Virus record (IMG/VR): IMGVR_UViG_3300017757_002567
Location: 1-33,896 of that record
Length of the DNA: 33,896 nucleotides
DNA from: a virus
Reading direction: 5' to 3' (one strand)
Shown: positions 6,689 to 15,218 of the stretch, piece after piece
Numbering within the stretch: the stretch's first letter is position 1
Layout: each line of letters begins with the position of its first letter
Made by a program: the position numbers and the translations under genes
Notes under the pieces: generated by a model
The model's input: only the letters and a program-made list of their open reading frames with translations
Databases searched by the model: none
What the model was told of the DNA's origin: nothing

Positions 6689-7401
6689 ATACAGAAAAAG
6701 TTACATGGGTCCATCACTGGACAGACAAAACATTTAGTTTTAAAACAACACGCAATCAATCTTTTCGTTTCGTAAACGGTGAGTTTGCTATGATTGGATT
6801 AATGGTAGATGACAAGCCATTAGTTAGAGCATACAGTATTGCAAGTGCAAACTACGAAGATGAACTAGAGTTCTTAAGCATAAAGGTACCCGACGGACCT
6901 CTTACAAGCCGTCTACAGCATTTAAAAGTTGGAGATGAAGTAATATGTATGCCTAAAACAACGGGCACTCTAACGATAGATAACTTAACTGTAGCGGATA
7001 ATTTATATTTGTTATCGACTGGCACAGGACTTGCTCCGTTTATGAGTATTATTAGAGCACCAGAAACATATGACAAGTTTAAAAATGTTATATTAGTACA
7101 CACAACTAGAACACATGCAGAACACACTTACACAGATGTAATTAAACAAGTACAAGAAGTATTTCCTTTAAAGTATTATGATACATGCACACAGGAAGAT
7201 TACGTTCGTAAAGGAAGATTTTGGGAACACGTGGATTTAATTACTAACGGTGGGTTTGATAAAGAAACTGACAGAGTTATGGTATGTGGCGGCCCAGAAA
7301 TGAATTATGAATGCCGAGACTTTTTTGAAGAGAATGGTTTTACAGAAGGCAACTTAGGTGAGCCTAATGATTTTGTACTAGAACGTGCTTTCGTAGACTA
7401 A
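6685..7401 (+). CDS. fpr: Ferredoxin/flavodoxin--NADP+ reductase, Fpr type
   Basis: This 238-aa protein has the layout of bacterial Fpr: FAD domain with RAYSIAS (48-54) and VPDGPLTSRL, then NADP domain with GTGLAPF (113-119), HTTR, and VMVCGGPEM (198-206). The C terminus FVLERAFVD matches the aromatic tail of the subgroup that ends near the flavin. It moves electrons between NADPH and ferredoxin or flavodoxin. The start is TTG at 6685 overlapping the upstream stop; the protein aligns with Fpr from its first residues, so this start is sound. The next two genes are radical SAM enzymes that need low-potential electrons, so feeding them is a reasonable inference. Confidence 0.92.
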   Translation: MNTEKVTWVHHWTDKTFSFKTTRNQSFRFVNGEFAMIGLMVDDKPLVRAYSIASANYEDELEFLSIKVPDGPLTSRLQHLKVGDEVICMPKTTGTLTIDNLTVADNLYLLSTGTGLAPFMSIIRAPETYDKFKNVILVHTTRTHAEHTYTDVIKQVQEVFPLKYYDTCTQEDYVRKGRFWEHVDLITNGGFDKETDRVMVCGGPEMNYECRDFFEENGFTEGNLGEPNDFVLERAFVD

Positions 7402-7407
7402 AAATAC

Positions 7408-7415
7408 GATAAGTA
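7408..7415 (+). promoter_or_regulatory. Variant late promoter box (GATAAGTA)
   Basis: GATAAGTA, then 5 nt (CATGC), then the ATG at 7421. It matches the variant at 2900-2907 on the minus strand. Confidence 0.45.
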
Positions 7416-7420
7416 CATGC

Positions 7421-9190
7421 ATGTTAGAAAACTTTAATCCAGAAAAAACACCCGTAGATGTTCTGCTTTTTGCAGATGACTTAACTTCTATTTGGTATTA
7501 TGAAGGCATGATACCAGGTTCAAGTGTGTATGACTTTGGTTTAAAGTTAGCAGACGACCAGGGTATGAAACAATTCACAGACGAAGAATATGCAAAATAT
7601 TTAGAATATGTAGAAAAAACATCACCAGAATCAGAACGAGTGTGTCATTATGTAGAAAACAATGACTTTTGTTCTGCACACCATACCGCAAGAAGTTATG
7701 CAATGTACAAACTTGCTCATGAACTGAGAAAGAAAGGTTATACAGTACAGGTTATAATACACTTTTGGTATCACACAGAAGATGATTTTAAAAAGATATT
7801 TGAAAAATTTATAGGTGATAATACATTAATGGTAGGTTTTAGTCAAACATTCCATAGTGCATTTAATCCTTGGGCATTATTTCATTCGTTATATATGCCT
7901 CCACAACGTCAACGCAAAATAAAAGAATGGATAAATGAAATAAATCCTAATACTAAATTAGTATCCGGTGGCAGTCCTCATACTTTAGAGACATTATTGG
8001 ATAAAAGATATGATAGTGCTATGTTTGATATGGATATTATTAATGTTGGGTATGCTGAAGCAACAATTTTTGAAATGCTAGACGATATTAAAGCAGGAAC
8101 AGAGTGGCCTACCTATACAGATAGAGGTAGTAGACTAGATATTCAAAACAGTACAATGAGTTACTGTGATGAAGATGCAATTATTAACGGAGATGAAATA
8201 CCATTAGAAACATCACGTGGTTGTATTTTTACTTGCAGTTTTTGTAACTTTGGATTATTAGGAAAACAAAAAGGTACATACATTAGGAAACAAAGTCTTA
8301 TCCAAGATGAATTAAAACGTAATTGGGAAGAGAATGGCATATACAAGTATTGGGTAATGGATGATACATTTAATGAAGATAGTGATAAATTAAAACTTGT
8401 AGCCGAAGCAAAACATAATGCTAACATACCATTAGAACTTAGTGCTTTTCTTAGATTAGACTTACAACATAGATTAAAACAAGAACAGTTATTATTAGAT
8501 TGTGGACTTTTTAATCCAACTTATGGTATAGAAACTTTAAATCCTTTAAATGGTCCATTGATAGGTAAAGGTTGGGATCCTTTAGAACAGTTTGAATACT
8601 TATGGGAATTAAAAAATGGTATTTTTAAAGACAAAGTGCAACTCTTTAGTTCATTTGTAGTTGGATTACCAGAAGACACCCACGAGTCTTTACAGTTGTT
8701 TAGAGAACAAATATTAGATCCTAAGTTTAATCCTTTAGATTATTTAATGATTAATCATATGTTTATTAGAGACTTGTCCTCACACCAAGTTACAACATCA
8801 GGAGATGAAAACTTTCAACAGACAGGTAGTAAGATAGATAGAAATCCAGAAGAGTATGGCTATACCTTTCCTGTACAAGAAGCAAATAGAATACAGCAGG
8901 CTACAAGTGGAGCAGTCGTTAGGTACTGGCGTAATAAACACGGCATAACTTATACTGGAGCACAACGTTATGTTAAAAAACTAAATGAAGACTTCCACAA
9001 AAGTAGGGGCTGGATGCCAAACCTTATTTCAACATATCATAAGATACCACAAGATGCAGAAAAAACAGACTATATGAAAAATTACTGGCAACAGTATTGG
9101 TCAAAAGTTATGGGAGTACAACAACACACAGTTTATAATTCTGTGCAATGGGTAAATGAAGGAAAAATTACAGAGTTTAAACCTATATGA
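7421..9190 (+). CDS. B12-binding-domain radical SAM enzyme, copy 1
   Basis: This 589-aa protein has an N-terminal Rossmann-like domain (about 10-230) with the cobalamin-domain pattern: AHELRKKGYTV, a MVGFSQTF strand, LVSGG, and INVGYAEATIFEML. A radical SAM domain follows, with C268-x3-C272-x2-C275 (RGCIFTCSFC) holding the 4Fe-4S cluster. After that come MDDTFNED, LSAFLRLDL, YGIETLN and VVGLPEDTHESL, which are usual strand motifs of this class. The classical DxHxxG lower-ligand motif is not seen, so cobalamin binding may be base-off or lost. The substrate is unknown. It is paralogous to the next gene, whose ATG overlaps its stop (ATGA). It may be electronically supported by the upstream reductase. 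Confidence 0.88.
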   Translation: MLENFNPEKTPVDVLLFADDLTSIWYYEGMIPGSSVYDFGLKLADDQGMKQFTDEEYAKYLEYVEKTSPESERVCHYVENNDFCSAHHTARSYAMYKLAHELRKKGYTVQVIIHFWYHTEDDFKKIFEKFIGDNTLMVGFSQTFHSAFNPWALFHSLYMPPQRQRKIKEWINEINPNTKLVSGGSPHTLETLLDKRYDSAMFDMDIINVGYAEATIFEMLDDIKAGTEWPTYTDRGSRLDIQNSTMSYCDEDAIINGDEIPLETSRGCIFTCSFCNFGLLGKQKGTYIRKQSLIQDELKRNWEENGIYKYWVMDDTFNEDSDKLKLVAEAKHNANIPLELSAFLRLDLQHRLKQEQLLLDCGLFNPTYGIETLNPLNGPLIGKGWDPLEQFEYLWELKNGIFKDKVQLFSSFVVGLPEDTHESLQLFREQILDPKFNPLDYLMINHMFIRDLSSHQVTTSGDENFQQTGSKIDRNPEEYGYTFPVQEANRIQQATSGAVVRYWRNKHGITYTGAQRYVKKLNEDFHKSRGWMPNLISTYHKIPQDAEKTDYMKNYWQQYWSKVMGVQQHTVYNSVQWVNEGKITEFKPI

Positions 9191-10977
9191 AGCACATAAT
9201 TACATATGATAAAGAATTTATTCATACAGAAGTAGATGTATTAATGTTTGCTAGTGACCCAACTGTGGGCAGGCTTTATGAAACACACTTAAACCACATC
9301 AACTATCAGAAACGTTGGTCACAAGAAGAGTATGACGAATATTTACAACTTGCAGATAAAATGGAACAAAAGTGTTGGACTAAAAATCAAGAATATACTC
9401 CAATAGGATATAAACAACAGGCATCCGAACACTGGATAGAGTGGCCCATGAGCAATGACCATAATTCTAGGTCAATGGGAGCAGACAGAGTTGCACATGA
9501 AGTTAGGCAAATGGGTTATACAGTACAAGTAATACATTATCCATTACACGCCTCAGAAGATTTAATACATAAAGTTTTTAAAAAGTTTGTAGGACCTAAT
9601 ACTAAAGCAGTAATGTTTGGACAAGTGTTTGCCTTTGGTACTGAACAACGAGGATTAGTTAATAGTGTATATTTTCCTCCAGCAAGACAGCATAAATTAA
9701 AAGAATGGGCAACAGAAATTAATCCTAACATAAAATTTGTTATAGGAGGAATACAATTTAATGCTACAGAAGAATTAAAAGGTAGAGGACAAGTAGATTC
9801 TCCACTACTAGACATAGATGTGTTTATGTTTGGTTATGCTGATGTTACAATTAGACATATGATGAAGGATTTAGACAACAACACACTTAAAAAAGTATAC
9901 ACTGACGCCAAAAGTTTGTTAGATATAGAAAATTCTACACAACATTATTTTCCTGAAGACATTGTTACACCAAAACAGCAATTATCTTTAGAAATTGGTA
10001 GAGGATGCATATTCAAATGTACATTTTGTGAATTTAACTTAATAGGCAAAGAAAAAGGCTCTTATATGAGGAGTTCATCAAGAGTAGAAGACGAACTAAA
10101 ACGTAATTGGGAAGAGTTTGGAGTATCAAATTATTGGATAACAGATGATACTGTAAATGATGACAGTGAAAAATTAGAAAAACTAGCAGAAATAAAAAGT
10201 CGTACAGGAATTCCGTTAAAGTGGTCCGGTTTTGCAAGATTAGATTTACAACACAGATTAAAACAAAGCCAACTATTAGTAGACGCCGGCGCCGGATGGC
10301 TACATTACGGAATGGAAACAACAATTCATGAAAGTGGTATTTTGTTAGGCAAGGGTTGGGATCCTGAGGAGCAGTTTGAATTTGTTAGAGAATTAAAAGC
10401 CGGCATATTCAAAGATGTAGGCATGAGTTCAAACTTTATGTTTGGTTTACCAGAAGATTCTTATGAAGGTTTAAAAGACTCATACAATAAATTAACAGAT
10501 TTAGAATATAATAAACTGGATGCTATATATCCTGTTATATATAAACTTCGTAGGTCCGTAGGTAAAGGTGAGAAACTAGATGGTACAAAAACTGAAAGTG
10601 TAATACAGGCAGATCCAGCCGGTTATGGATATACAGAGTATAGTCCAGACCAAATTAAACAGATTCGTTCATCAGGACTGTTCGGTCCCGGGCAAGAAGA
10701 CATGTTTTTTTACACAAATAAGCATGGTGTAACAATAATGAAAGCATATCACTATGCATCTACTACCAAAAAAACATTCAATCGTTTAAAAACACACGCC
10801 CACAGAAACCCAATTACAGCCAGTAACCTGTTAAGGCAAGAAATGTATAATGACCATACTGAATATTTTGATAAAGTAATGAATATCAAAGAACATAATA
10901 GAGTAGAGTCTGTAACATTGTGGAAAGATGATGTACCTACTACACTAACTGTTCAAGAATACAGAGATTCAATCTAA
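9187..10977 (+). CDS. B12-binding-domain radical SAM enzyme, copy 2
   Basis: This 596-aa protein is collinear with the preceding gene along its length. It has a Rossmann-like N-terminal domain (AHEVRQMGYTVQVIHYP, FVIGG, VFMFGYADVTI) and a radical SAM cluster motif C274-x3-C278-x2-C281 (RGCIFKCTFC). The shared blocks include DELKRNWEE, ARLDLQHRLKQ, GKGWDP and GLPED. Differences lie mainly in the first 100 and last 120 residues, where substrate contacts would be expected. Two adjacent, diverged but complete copies suggest two related reactions or a hetero-pair rather than a dead duplicate. Translation is coupled to copy 1 by the ATGA overlap. Confidence 0.88.
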   Translation: MKHIITYDKEFIHTEVDVLMFASDPTVGRLYETHLNHINYQKRWSQEEYDEYLQLADKMEQKCWTKNQEYTPIGYKQQASEHWIEWPMSNDHNSRSMGADRVAHEVRQMGYTVQVIHYPLHASEDLIHKVFKKFVGPNTKAVMFGQVFAFGTEQRGLVNSVYFPPARQHKLKEWATEINPNIKFVIGGIQFNATEELKGRGQVDSPLLDIDVFMFGYADVTIRHMMKDLDNNTLKKVYTDAKSLLDIENSTQHYFPEDIVTPKQQLSLEIGRGCIFKCTFCEFNLIGKEKGSYMRSSSRVEDELKRNWEEFGVSNYWITDDTVNDDSEKLEKLAEIKSRTGIPLKWSGFARLDLQHRLKQSQLLVDAGAGWLHYGMETTIHESGILLGKGWDPEEQFEFVRELKAGIFKDVGMSSNFMFGLPEDSYEGLKDSYNKLTDLEYNKLDAIYPVIYKLRRSVGKGEKLDGTKTESVIQADPAGYGYTEYSPDQIKQIRSSGLFGPGQEDMFFYTNKHGVTIMKAYHYASTTKKTFNRLKTHAHRNPITASNLLRQEMYNDHTEYFDKVMNIKEHNRVESVTLWKDDVPTTLTVQEYRDSI

Positions 10978-10984
10978 TCCACTC

Positions 10985-10992
10985 TATAAATA
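10985..10992 (+). promoter_or_regulatory. Perfect T4 late promoter box (TATAAATA)
   Basis: TATAAATA, then CAGGT, then the ATG at 10998. The 5-nt gap places a T4-type start site at the AUG itself. Confidence 0.8.
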
Positions 10993-10997
10993 CAGGT

Positions 10998-11420
10998 ATG
11001 GAACTACCACATAGACACCCAATAGCATTAATAGACAGACATGAGATTATAGATGACCAATCTATTGTTGCTAGTTATACAGTCCAAGCAGACCATCCAG
11101 TCCTAGAAGGACATTTCCCACATGTAAAAATTTGGCCCGGTGTTTATTTAATAGAAGGCATGAATCAATGTGCCGGTATCCATGCATTACATTTAGCAGA
11201 ACAAGATGTTGGCAAAGTAAAACATAGTGACTATGTTACCTTTGTTACAAGAGTAGACAACTGCAAATTTCGTAACCCAGTATTCCCTGGAAACGTTTTA
11301 ACACTTAAAGCAACTCTGCAAAAGAAAAAAATGAACAATATATTTTATGAATGTGAAATATTATGTGATAAAAAACGTGTTGCATCAGCAAGTATAGGAT
11401 TAACCGCTAAAAAACTGTAA
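10998..11420 (+). CDS. FabZ-like 3-hydroxyacyl-[ACP] dehydratase (hotdog fold)
   Basis: This 140-aa protein is the usual FabZ length. It begins with ELPHRHPIALIDR, has EGHFPHVKIWPGV and LIEGMNQCAG, and keeps the catalytic pair His39 and Glu53 with the 14-residue spacing of FabZ. FabZ removes water from 3-hydroxyacyl-ACP during fatty-acid elongation. In a phage this could alter membrane lipid or make an acyl group for another product. The close position behind a reductase and two radical SAM enzymes suggests one pathway, but it has its own perfect late box. Confidence 0.88.
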   Translation: MELPHRHPIALIDRHEIIDDQSIVASYTVQADHPVLEGHFPHVKIWPGVYLIEGMNQCAGIHALHLAEQDVGKVKHSDYVTFVTRVDNCKFRNPVFPGNVLTLKATLQKKKMNNIFYECEILCDKKRVASASIGLTAKKL

Positions 11421-11450
11421 TTTTCACTAAATTGATTCAAAAATTACCAA

Positions 11451-11479
11451 TTGACAAACATTTTTTTTGAAGTTATACT
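11451..11479 (+). promoter_or_regulatory. Second strong sigma70-type early promoter
   Basis: TTGACA (11451-11456), 17 nt including a run of eight T, then TATACT (11474-11479). It has the same hexamers and spacing as the promoter at 5891-5919, and serves the gene at 11511. Confidence 0.85.
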
Positions 11480-11510
11480 AACTAGTGATATTGTTGGAGT
11501 AAAATAAACA

Positions 11511-12668
11511 ATGGCTAGAAAGAAACAAAGAACAGTTTACGTTACCAAAGTTCCTGATTGGAAAAAGTATCAGGGCATGACCGATCCTGTGGAACAAGAG
11601 AATGCATTTAGAGAAATGGATTACTTTGTGCATTCTGAAATCTCAACTAAAGACCAAGTTTCTAAATTTAGGAAATGGGTTAAAGAAGCAAGTGGTTGGG
11701 ATAAAGACGATATTAAAATTATCTTAAAGAATCCGGATTGGCGATTTAGTAGTAGTGCCAAGTATGCATGGTGTTGGGCAAAGGTAGGCTTTATGCCAGA
11801 ACGTTTGTCTGGCTTTTATGAAAAAAGAATTCCAGAATGGTTAGAGCGAGGTAGAGAAGTGGTTGAAGAACAAGAAGTAAAGAAAGTTGAGAAGCCAAAA
11901 ATTTCTATACAAGAAAGAATGCTAGAGCAAATTTGTGACTTATGCGGTGACTGGGACGACATGTTAGATAACTTTATTGAAAAAGACAAAATAACTTTAA
12001 AAGACTTCAATCCTGAAAAAGACTTAAAAGTTTATCAAGGCGGTGTTATAAAGCCAGCACATGCTAAGATGATAAAGGATCAATACGAGGCTCATTTAGC
12101 AGAAGCAAAAGAAAGTTTAGAAGGTAAATGTGACCAACTAAATGAAGCATACAGTTTTATGGATAAGAAAATGAAAAAGGACTATGTTGGTTTCTTTGAA
12201 AAGATTCATCTTGCCTGCGATGCTGTTATACTTACTGGTAAAGCAACTAGAAAACAACGTAAGCCTAGAAGCAGAAGTAAAGAAAGCATTATTAAGAAAT
12301 TAAAGTTTCAAGTAGCCGATGGAGACTTAGGAATAGCATCTATATCGCCCACAGACGTCGTATATGCTAATGAACTTTGGGTTTACAATACAAAGTCCCG
12401 TAAGGTCGGTGTGTACCATGCATCGAACAAAGATCCACGCAATATGCAAAGACAAGGTGCTGGATTAATGGTTAAAGGCACAACAATACAAGACTTTTGT
12501 ACAGAGTCTAGTATGCAAAAGACACTTAGAAAGCCAAAAGAACAGATTAGCAACTGGACAGGAAATGCTAAAACACGTTTTGCTAAAGCATTCGACGAAG
12601 TAAAAACAACATCAACTAAACTAAACGGAAGAATCAACGATACTACAATCATACTTAGAGCCTTTTAA
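11511..12668 (+). CDS. Conserved-looking early protein of unknown function
   Basis: This 385-aa, Lys/Trp-rich soluble protein runs behind a strong early promoter with a TTGGAG ribosome site. N-terminal part (1-125): short helical motifs with Trp (DWKKYQG, KWVKEASGWDKDD, NPDWRF, KYAWCWAKVGF). Middle (130-240): charged helices with CDLCGDWDDM. Around 245-260 there is a very basic patch (RKQRKPRSRSK) that would suit nucleic-acid binding. The C-terminal part is strand-rich with LWVYNTKSRKVGVYHA. I do not recognise the family. The early promoter and basic patch suggest a role in early nucleic-acid handling, which is inference only. Confidence 0.75.
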   Translation: MARKKQRTVYVTKVPDWKKYQGMTDPVEQENAFREMDYFVHSEISTKDQVSKFRKWVKEASGWDKDDIKIILKNPDWRFSSSAKYAWCWAKVGFMPERLSGFYEKRIPEWLERGREVVEEQEVKKVEKPKISIQERMLEQICDLCGDWDDMLDNFIEKDKITLKDFNPEKDLKVYQGGVIKPAHAKMIKDQYEAHLAEAKESLEGKCDQLNEAYSFMDKKMKKDYVGFFEKIHLACDAVILTGKATRKQRKPRSRSKESIIKKLKFQVADGDLGIASISPTDVVYANELWVYNTKSRKVGVYHASNKDPRNMQRQGAGLMVKGTTIQDFCTESSMQKTLRKPKEQISNWTGNAKTRFAKAFDEVKTTSTKLNGRINDTTIILRAF

Positions 12669-12679
12669 CACTGGAAAGT

Positions 12680-12687
12680 GATAAATA
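12680..12687 (+). promoter_or_regulatory. Late promoter box (GATAAATA) for gp13
   Basis: GATAAATA, then GTAGT, then the ATG at 12693: a 5-nt gap and no Shine-Dalgarno. Confidence 0.8.
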
Positions 12688-12692
12688 GTAGT

Positions 12693-13460
12693 ATGGCACA
12701 AAGAATAGACCAAATAGGCTACAACAATAGAGACGAAATCATTAAAGAAATCCAGTTAAGACTGGCTGATGGTATGGTAGATGTTGAATTGGATAGAGAG
12801 CATTACGACATTGCAATAAACAAATCTATACAAAAGTATAGACAGTTGAGTAGTGGTAGTGTAGAAGAAGCAGTTATTTTTATACAAACTCAAGATGGTG
12901 TAACAAAATACACACTTCCTGATGAAGTTATAGACGTTAAACGTTTATACAGAAGAGGTATTGGAACTAATAGCGGTGGCGGTACTAACTTTGATCCATT
13001 TGATGTTGCATTTAACAATATGTACATGCTACAAGCAGGACAAATAGGTGGACTTGCAGTATTTGATGCATTTGCACAATACAAAGAAACTATTGGTCGT
13101 GTATTTGGTAGTGAGTACAACTTTACATTTAATCGCAACACAAAAGAATTAACTATTTTAAGAAACGTGGCACACGCAGAAGACATTGCAGTTGGAGTTA
13201 ATAATTTCATACCAGAGAGTGTTTTAATTAAAGACGTTTATGCCGCAGATTGGCTTTCAAACTTTGCATTAGCACAGAGTAAAATGATGCTAGGCGAAGC
13301 AAGAAGCAAATTCCCAGGTGGATTACCAGGACCAGGTGGAGCAGTAACTCTTAATGGTGATGCCTTAAAGGCAGAAGCACTAACAGAGATGGATCAACTG
13401 ATAGCATCAGTACACAACATGGAAGAAGGTAATAGCCCACTTGGCTTTGTAATGGGATAA
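12693..13460 (+). CDS. gp13: gp13-like neck protein
   Basis: This 255-aa protein begins MAQRIDQIGYNNRDEIIKEI and has LDREHYDIAINKSIQKYRQ, YTLPDEVIDVKRLYRRG, and a C-terminal block with SKMMLGEARSKF followed by a Gly/Pro stretch and LNGDALKAEA. These match T4 gp13, which binds the portal end of filled heads together with gp14. I start at the ATG at 12693 because it follows a late box by 5 nt. A GTG at 12678 in frame lies inside the promoter and is unlikely. The stop codon overlaps the late box of the next gene. gp14 and gp15 are on the opposite strand 7 kb away. Confidence 0.85.
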   Translation: MAQRIDQIGYNNRDEIIKEIQLRLADGMVDVELDREHYDIAINKSIQKYRQLSSGSVEEAVIFIQTQDGVTKYTLPDEVIDVKRLYRRGIGTNSGGGTNFDPFDVAFNNMYMLQAGQIGGLAVFDAFAQYKETIGRVFGSEYNFTFNRNTKELTILRNVAHAEDIAVGVNNFIPESVLIKDVYAADWLSNFALAQSKMMLGEARSKFPGGLPGPGGAVTLNGDALKAEALTEMDQLIASVHNMEEGNSPLGFVMG

Positions 13461-13463
13461 ATA
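13456..13463 (+). promoter_or_regulatory. Late promoter box (GATAAATA) for the oxygenase array
   Basis: The GATAAATA overlaps the gp13 stop codon. The array's first ATG is 32 nt downstream and has a TAGGAGA ribosome site, so this transcript has a normal leader. Confidence 0.75.
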
Positions 13464-13495
13464 CATTATAAATAATATTGTTGTAGGAGACAAAT

Positions 13496-14407
13496 ATGTT
13501 AAATAACATAAAACAAAATGATTTCACATTCGATGGTTGGAAGTATAGCACAATGCCTGCAATTAAGAATGCTGGAGATGAGAATACTGAAGCAAACAAA
13601 GGGTACTACATTGATTTACCTATCGAAATGCCTTTTACAGCAGATGAAATTTTTGATGACCAAGACTATGAATTTGCTGAAGAATTCGGTCTACAACAAA
13701 AGTTTACAACGCCATTTGCATCAAAAAACATACAGTGGAACGTAACTCCAAGTGCTGGCAGACCAGCAGGAACAATTGGTTACATTCAAACTAAAAAATA
13801 TCAAAACATGCTGAGAGACTATTTCGCAGAAACTTTTAATATTGACATGCTCGATAGAAAAGTTCCAGGAATGTTTCCAGTAACATTAATTAAGTTCCAA
13901 TGGAATTCACATTACCACAGAGAAGGTTATGCTGAACATCATACCCAAGCACAAAGAGAATACTTAGGTTTAAATAGAAGCCAGTATGCAATTAATTTTA
14001 AACTTTGGGGAGACACAGAAGGAACAGCAGTAGAGTTTGGTGAGCAATCAAGTGAAATTGATAGTTTAGAAAAATCTTTAATGCTAAAATTAATGGAGAA
14101 ACATCCAAATCCATATACTGGAGCAGAAAGAGTTGCAGTTACAGATGAATCAGGCGATACATTTGGTGTATACACAGGTAGAGATGGATTCTTAGGTGAA
14201 ACTAATGAATACGAAGAAAGAGAAGTAACACCAGTTGTTAGACGTGTAGGTTATCAAAACCCATACATGATTAATTTACAAAAGTATCACAGGATTGTAT
14301 TATCAGAACAAAAATCAAGAATTAGTATGAGATTGATGTGTTCAGATAAAGACTTTACGTTTGAACAAATAGAAGAACTCAACGAAAAAGGTCTTCTTTT
14401 AAAATAA
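13496..14407 (+). CDS. Putative Fe(II)/2OG-type oxygenase, array member 1
   Basis: This is the first of five tandem homologues (303 aa). The family pattern is an N-terminal signature (here YYIDLPIEMPFTADEIFDDQDY), a central strand ending in H-x-E (His141/Glu143 in SHYHREG), a NFKLWGD strand, a distal His265 in KYHRI, Arg275 and Arg279 in SRISMRL, and a C-terminal helix reading FEQIEELNEKGLLLK. HxE...H with an Arg about 10 residues later is the iron and 2-oxoglutarate signature of the double-stranded beta-helix oxygenases. The substrate is unknown. It has a longer N terminus (about 35 residues) than its neighbours. Assignment is by motif only; a structural role cannot be excluded. Confidence 0.75.
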   Translation: MLNNIKQNDFTFDGWKYSTMPAIKNAGDENTEANKGYYIDLPIEMPFTADEIFDDQDYEFAEEFGLQQKFTTPFASKNIQWNVTPSAGRPAGTIGYIQTKKYQNMLRDYFAETFNIDMLDRKVPGMFPVTLIKFQWNSHYHREGYAEHHTQAQREYLGLNRSQYAINFKLWGDTEGTAVEFGEQSSEIDSLEKSLMLKLMEKHPNPYTGAERVAVTDESGDTFGVYTGRDGFLGETNEYEEREVTPVVRRVGYQNPYMINLQKYHRIVLSEQKSRISMRLMCSDKDFTFEQIEELNEKGLLLK

Positions 14408-14420
14408 ATTAAGGATAAGT

Positions 14421-15218
14421 ATGTGTGTGAACACATATTTTGACATACCAGAACTATTAAAATATCCTTTGCCTTTTAAAGCAGAGGATATTTTATTGGA
14501 TTCAGACTTTGCCTTACAAGACGGGCACCAACCTCCAGAACATGTTTTTAAAAATGCAACTAAGATAGCATGGACTACTAACGAAGAAGCACCTAATTTA
14601 CAAATAGGATTTATAGCAGATAAAAATATATCACGTCTAATGCAAGAGTGGGCAAAAGATATATTCCCAAGTAATTTTTTTACAAGAGCATTTTATAACA
14701 GACCAACAAAAACTTTTCCAGCAACATTAGTAATGACTAAAGCAAGTGAATCTAGTAGATGGCATTACGAGGGATTTTATCCTTGGACAAAATTAGAAGA
14801 GGGGTTTGCAAGAACTAGTGCTGTACTTAATATTAAATTAAAAGCAGATGAGGACAGTGATATTGTATTTGGGCAACCAAGTAAGCATGTGTTAAATACT
14901 GTTGAGCAGTTATACAATTCGAGAACACCAGGACAAGATGTGCAATGGTGTAAAGATAAAAACATTAGAAGTAACTTTTATAGTGATGCTATAATGACTA
15001 TAGACGAAAACGTTACAGAAATAGATAGAAAAGTAAACTACGATTGTCCGTTCCTCCTAAACTTAGGACATTCAGATACCCACCCTAATCCTTGGCACCG
15101 TGTTGAAAATAGTAGAACTAAAGAACCGAGGATCAGTTTTAGATTAATGTGTAATGAAGAACTACCAATGGAACATTGGGTTGATTTACACAAGGAGGGT
15201 AAATTAATAAATGCATAA
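14421..15218 (+). CDS. Putative Fe(II)/2OG-type oxygenase, array member 2
   Basis: This is the shortest member (265 aa). It has the N-terminal signature YFDIPELLKYPLPFKAEDIL, metal-site candidates His115 and Glu117 (SRWHYEGF), distal His226 (PWHRVEN) and 2OG Arg candidates 237 and 241 (PRISFRLM). The C-terminal helix is EHWVDLHKEGKLINA. It has an AAGGAT ribosome site 13 nt after member 1 and overlaps member 3 by 8 nt. The region between GQPSKHV and the distal His is diverged from the others, so it may accept a different substrate. Confidence 0.75.
   Translation: MCVNTYFDIPELLKYPLPFKAEDILLDSDFALQDGHQPPEHVFKNATKIAWTTNEEAPNLQIGFIADKNISRLMQEWAKDIFPSNFFTRAFYNRPTKTFPATLVMTKASESSRWHYEGFYPWTKLEEGFARTSAVLNIKLKADEDSDIVFGQPSKHVLNTVEQLYNSRTPGQDVQWCKDKNIRSNFYSDAIMTIDENVTEIDRKVNYDCPFLLNLGHSDTHPNPWHRVENSRTKEPRISFRLMCNEELPMEHWVDLHKEGKLINA

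Noticed and set aside
12678-12692. GTG at 12678 as gp13 start
   Set aside because: It lies inside the late promoter box, so it would be upstream of the predicted transcript start; the ATG at 12693 fits the 5-nt rule.
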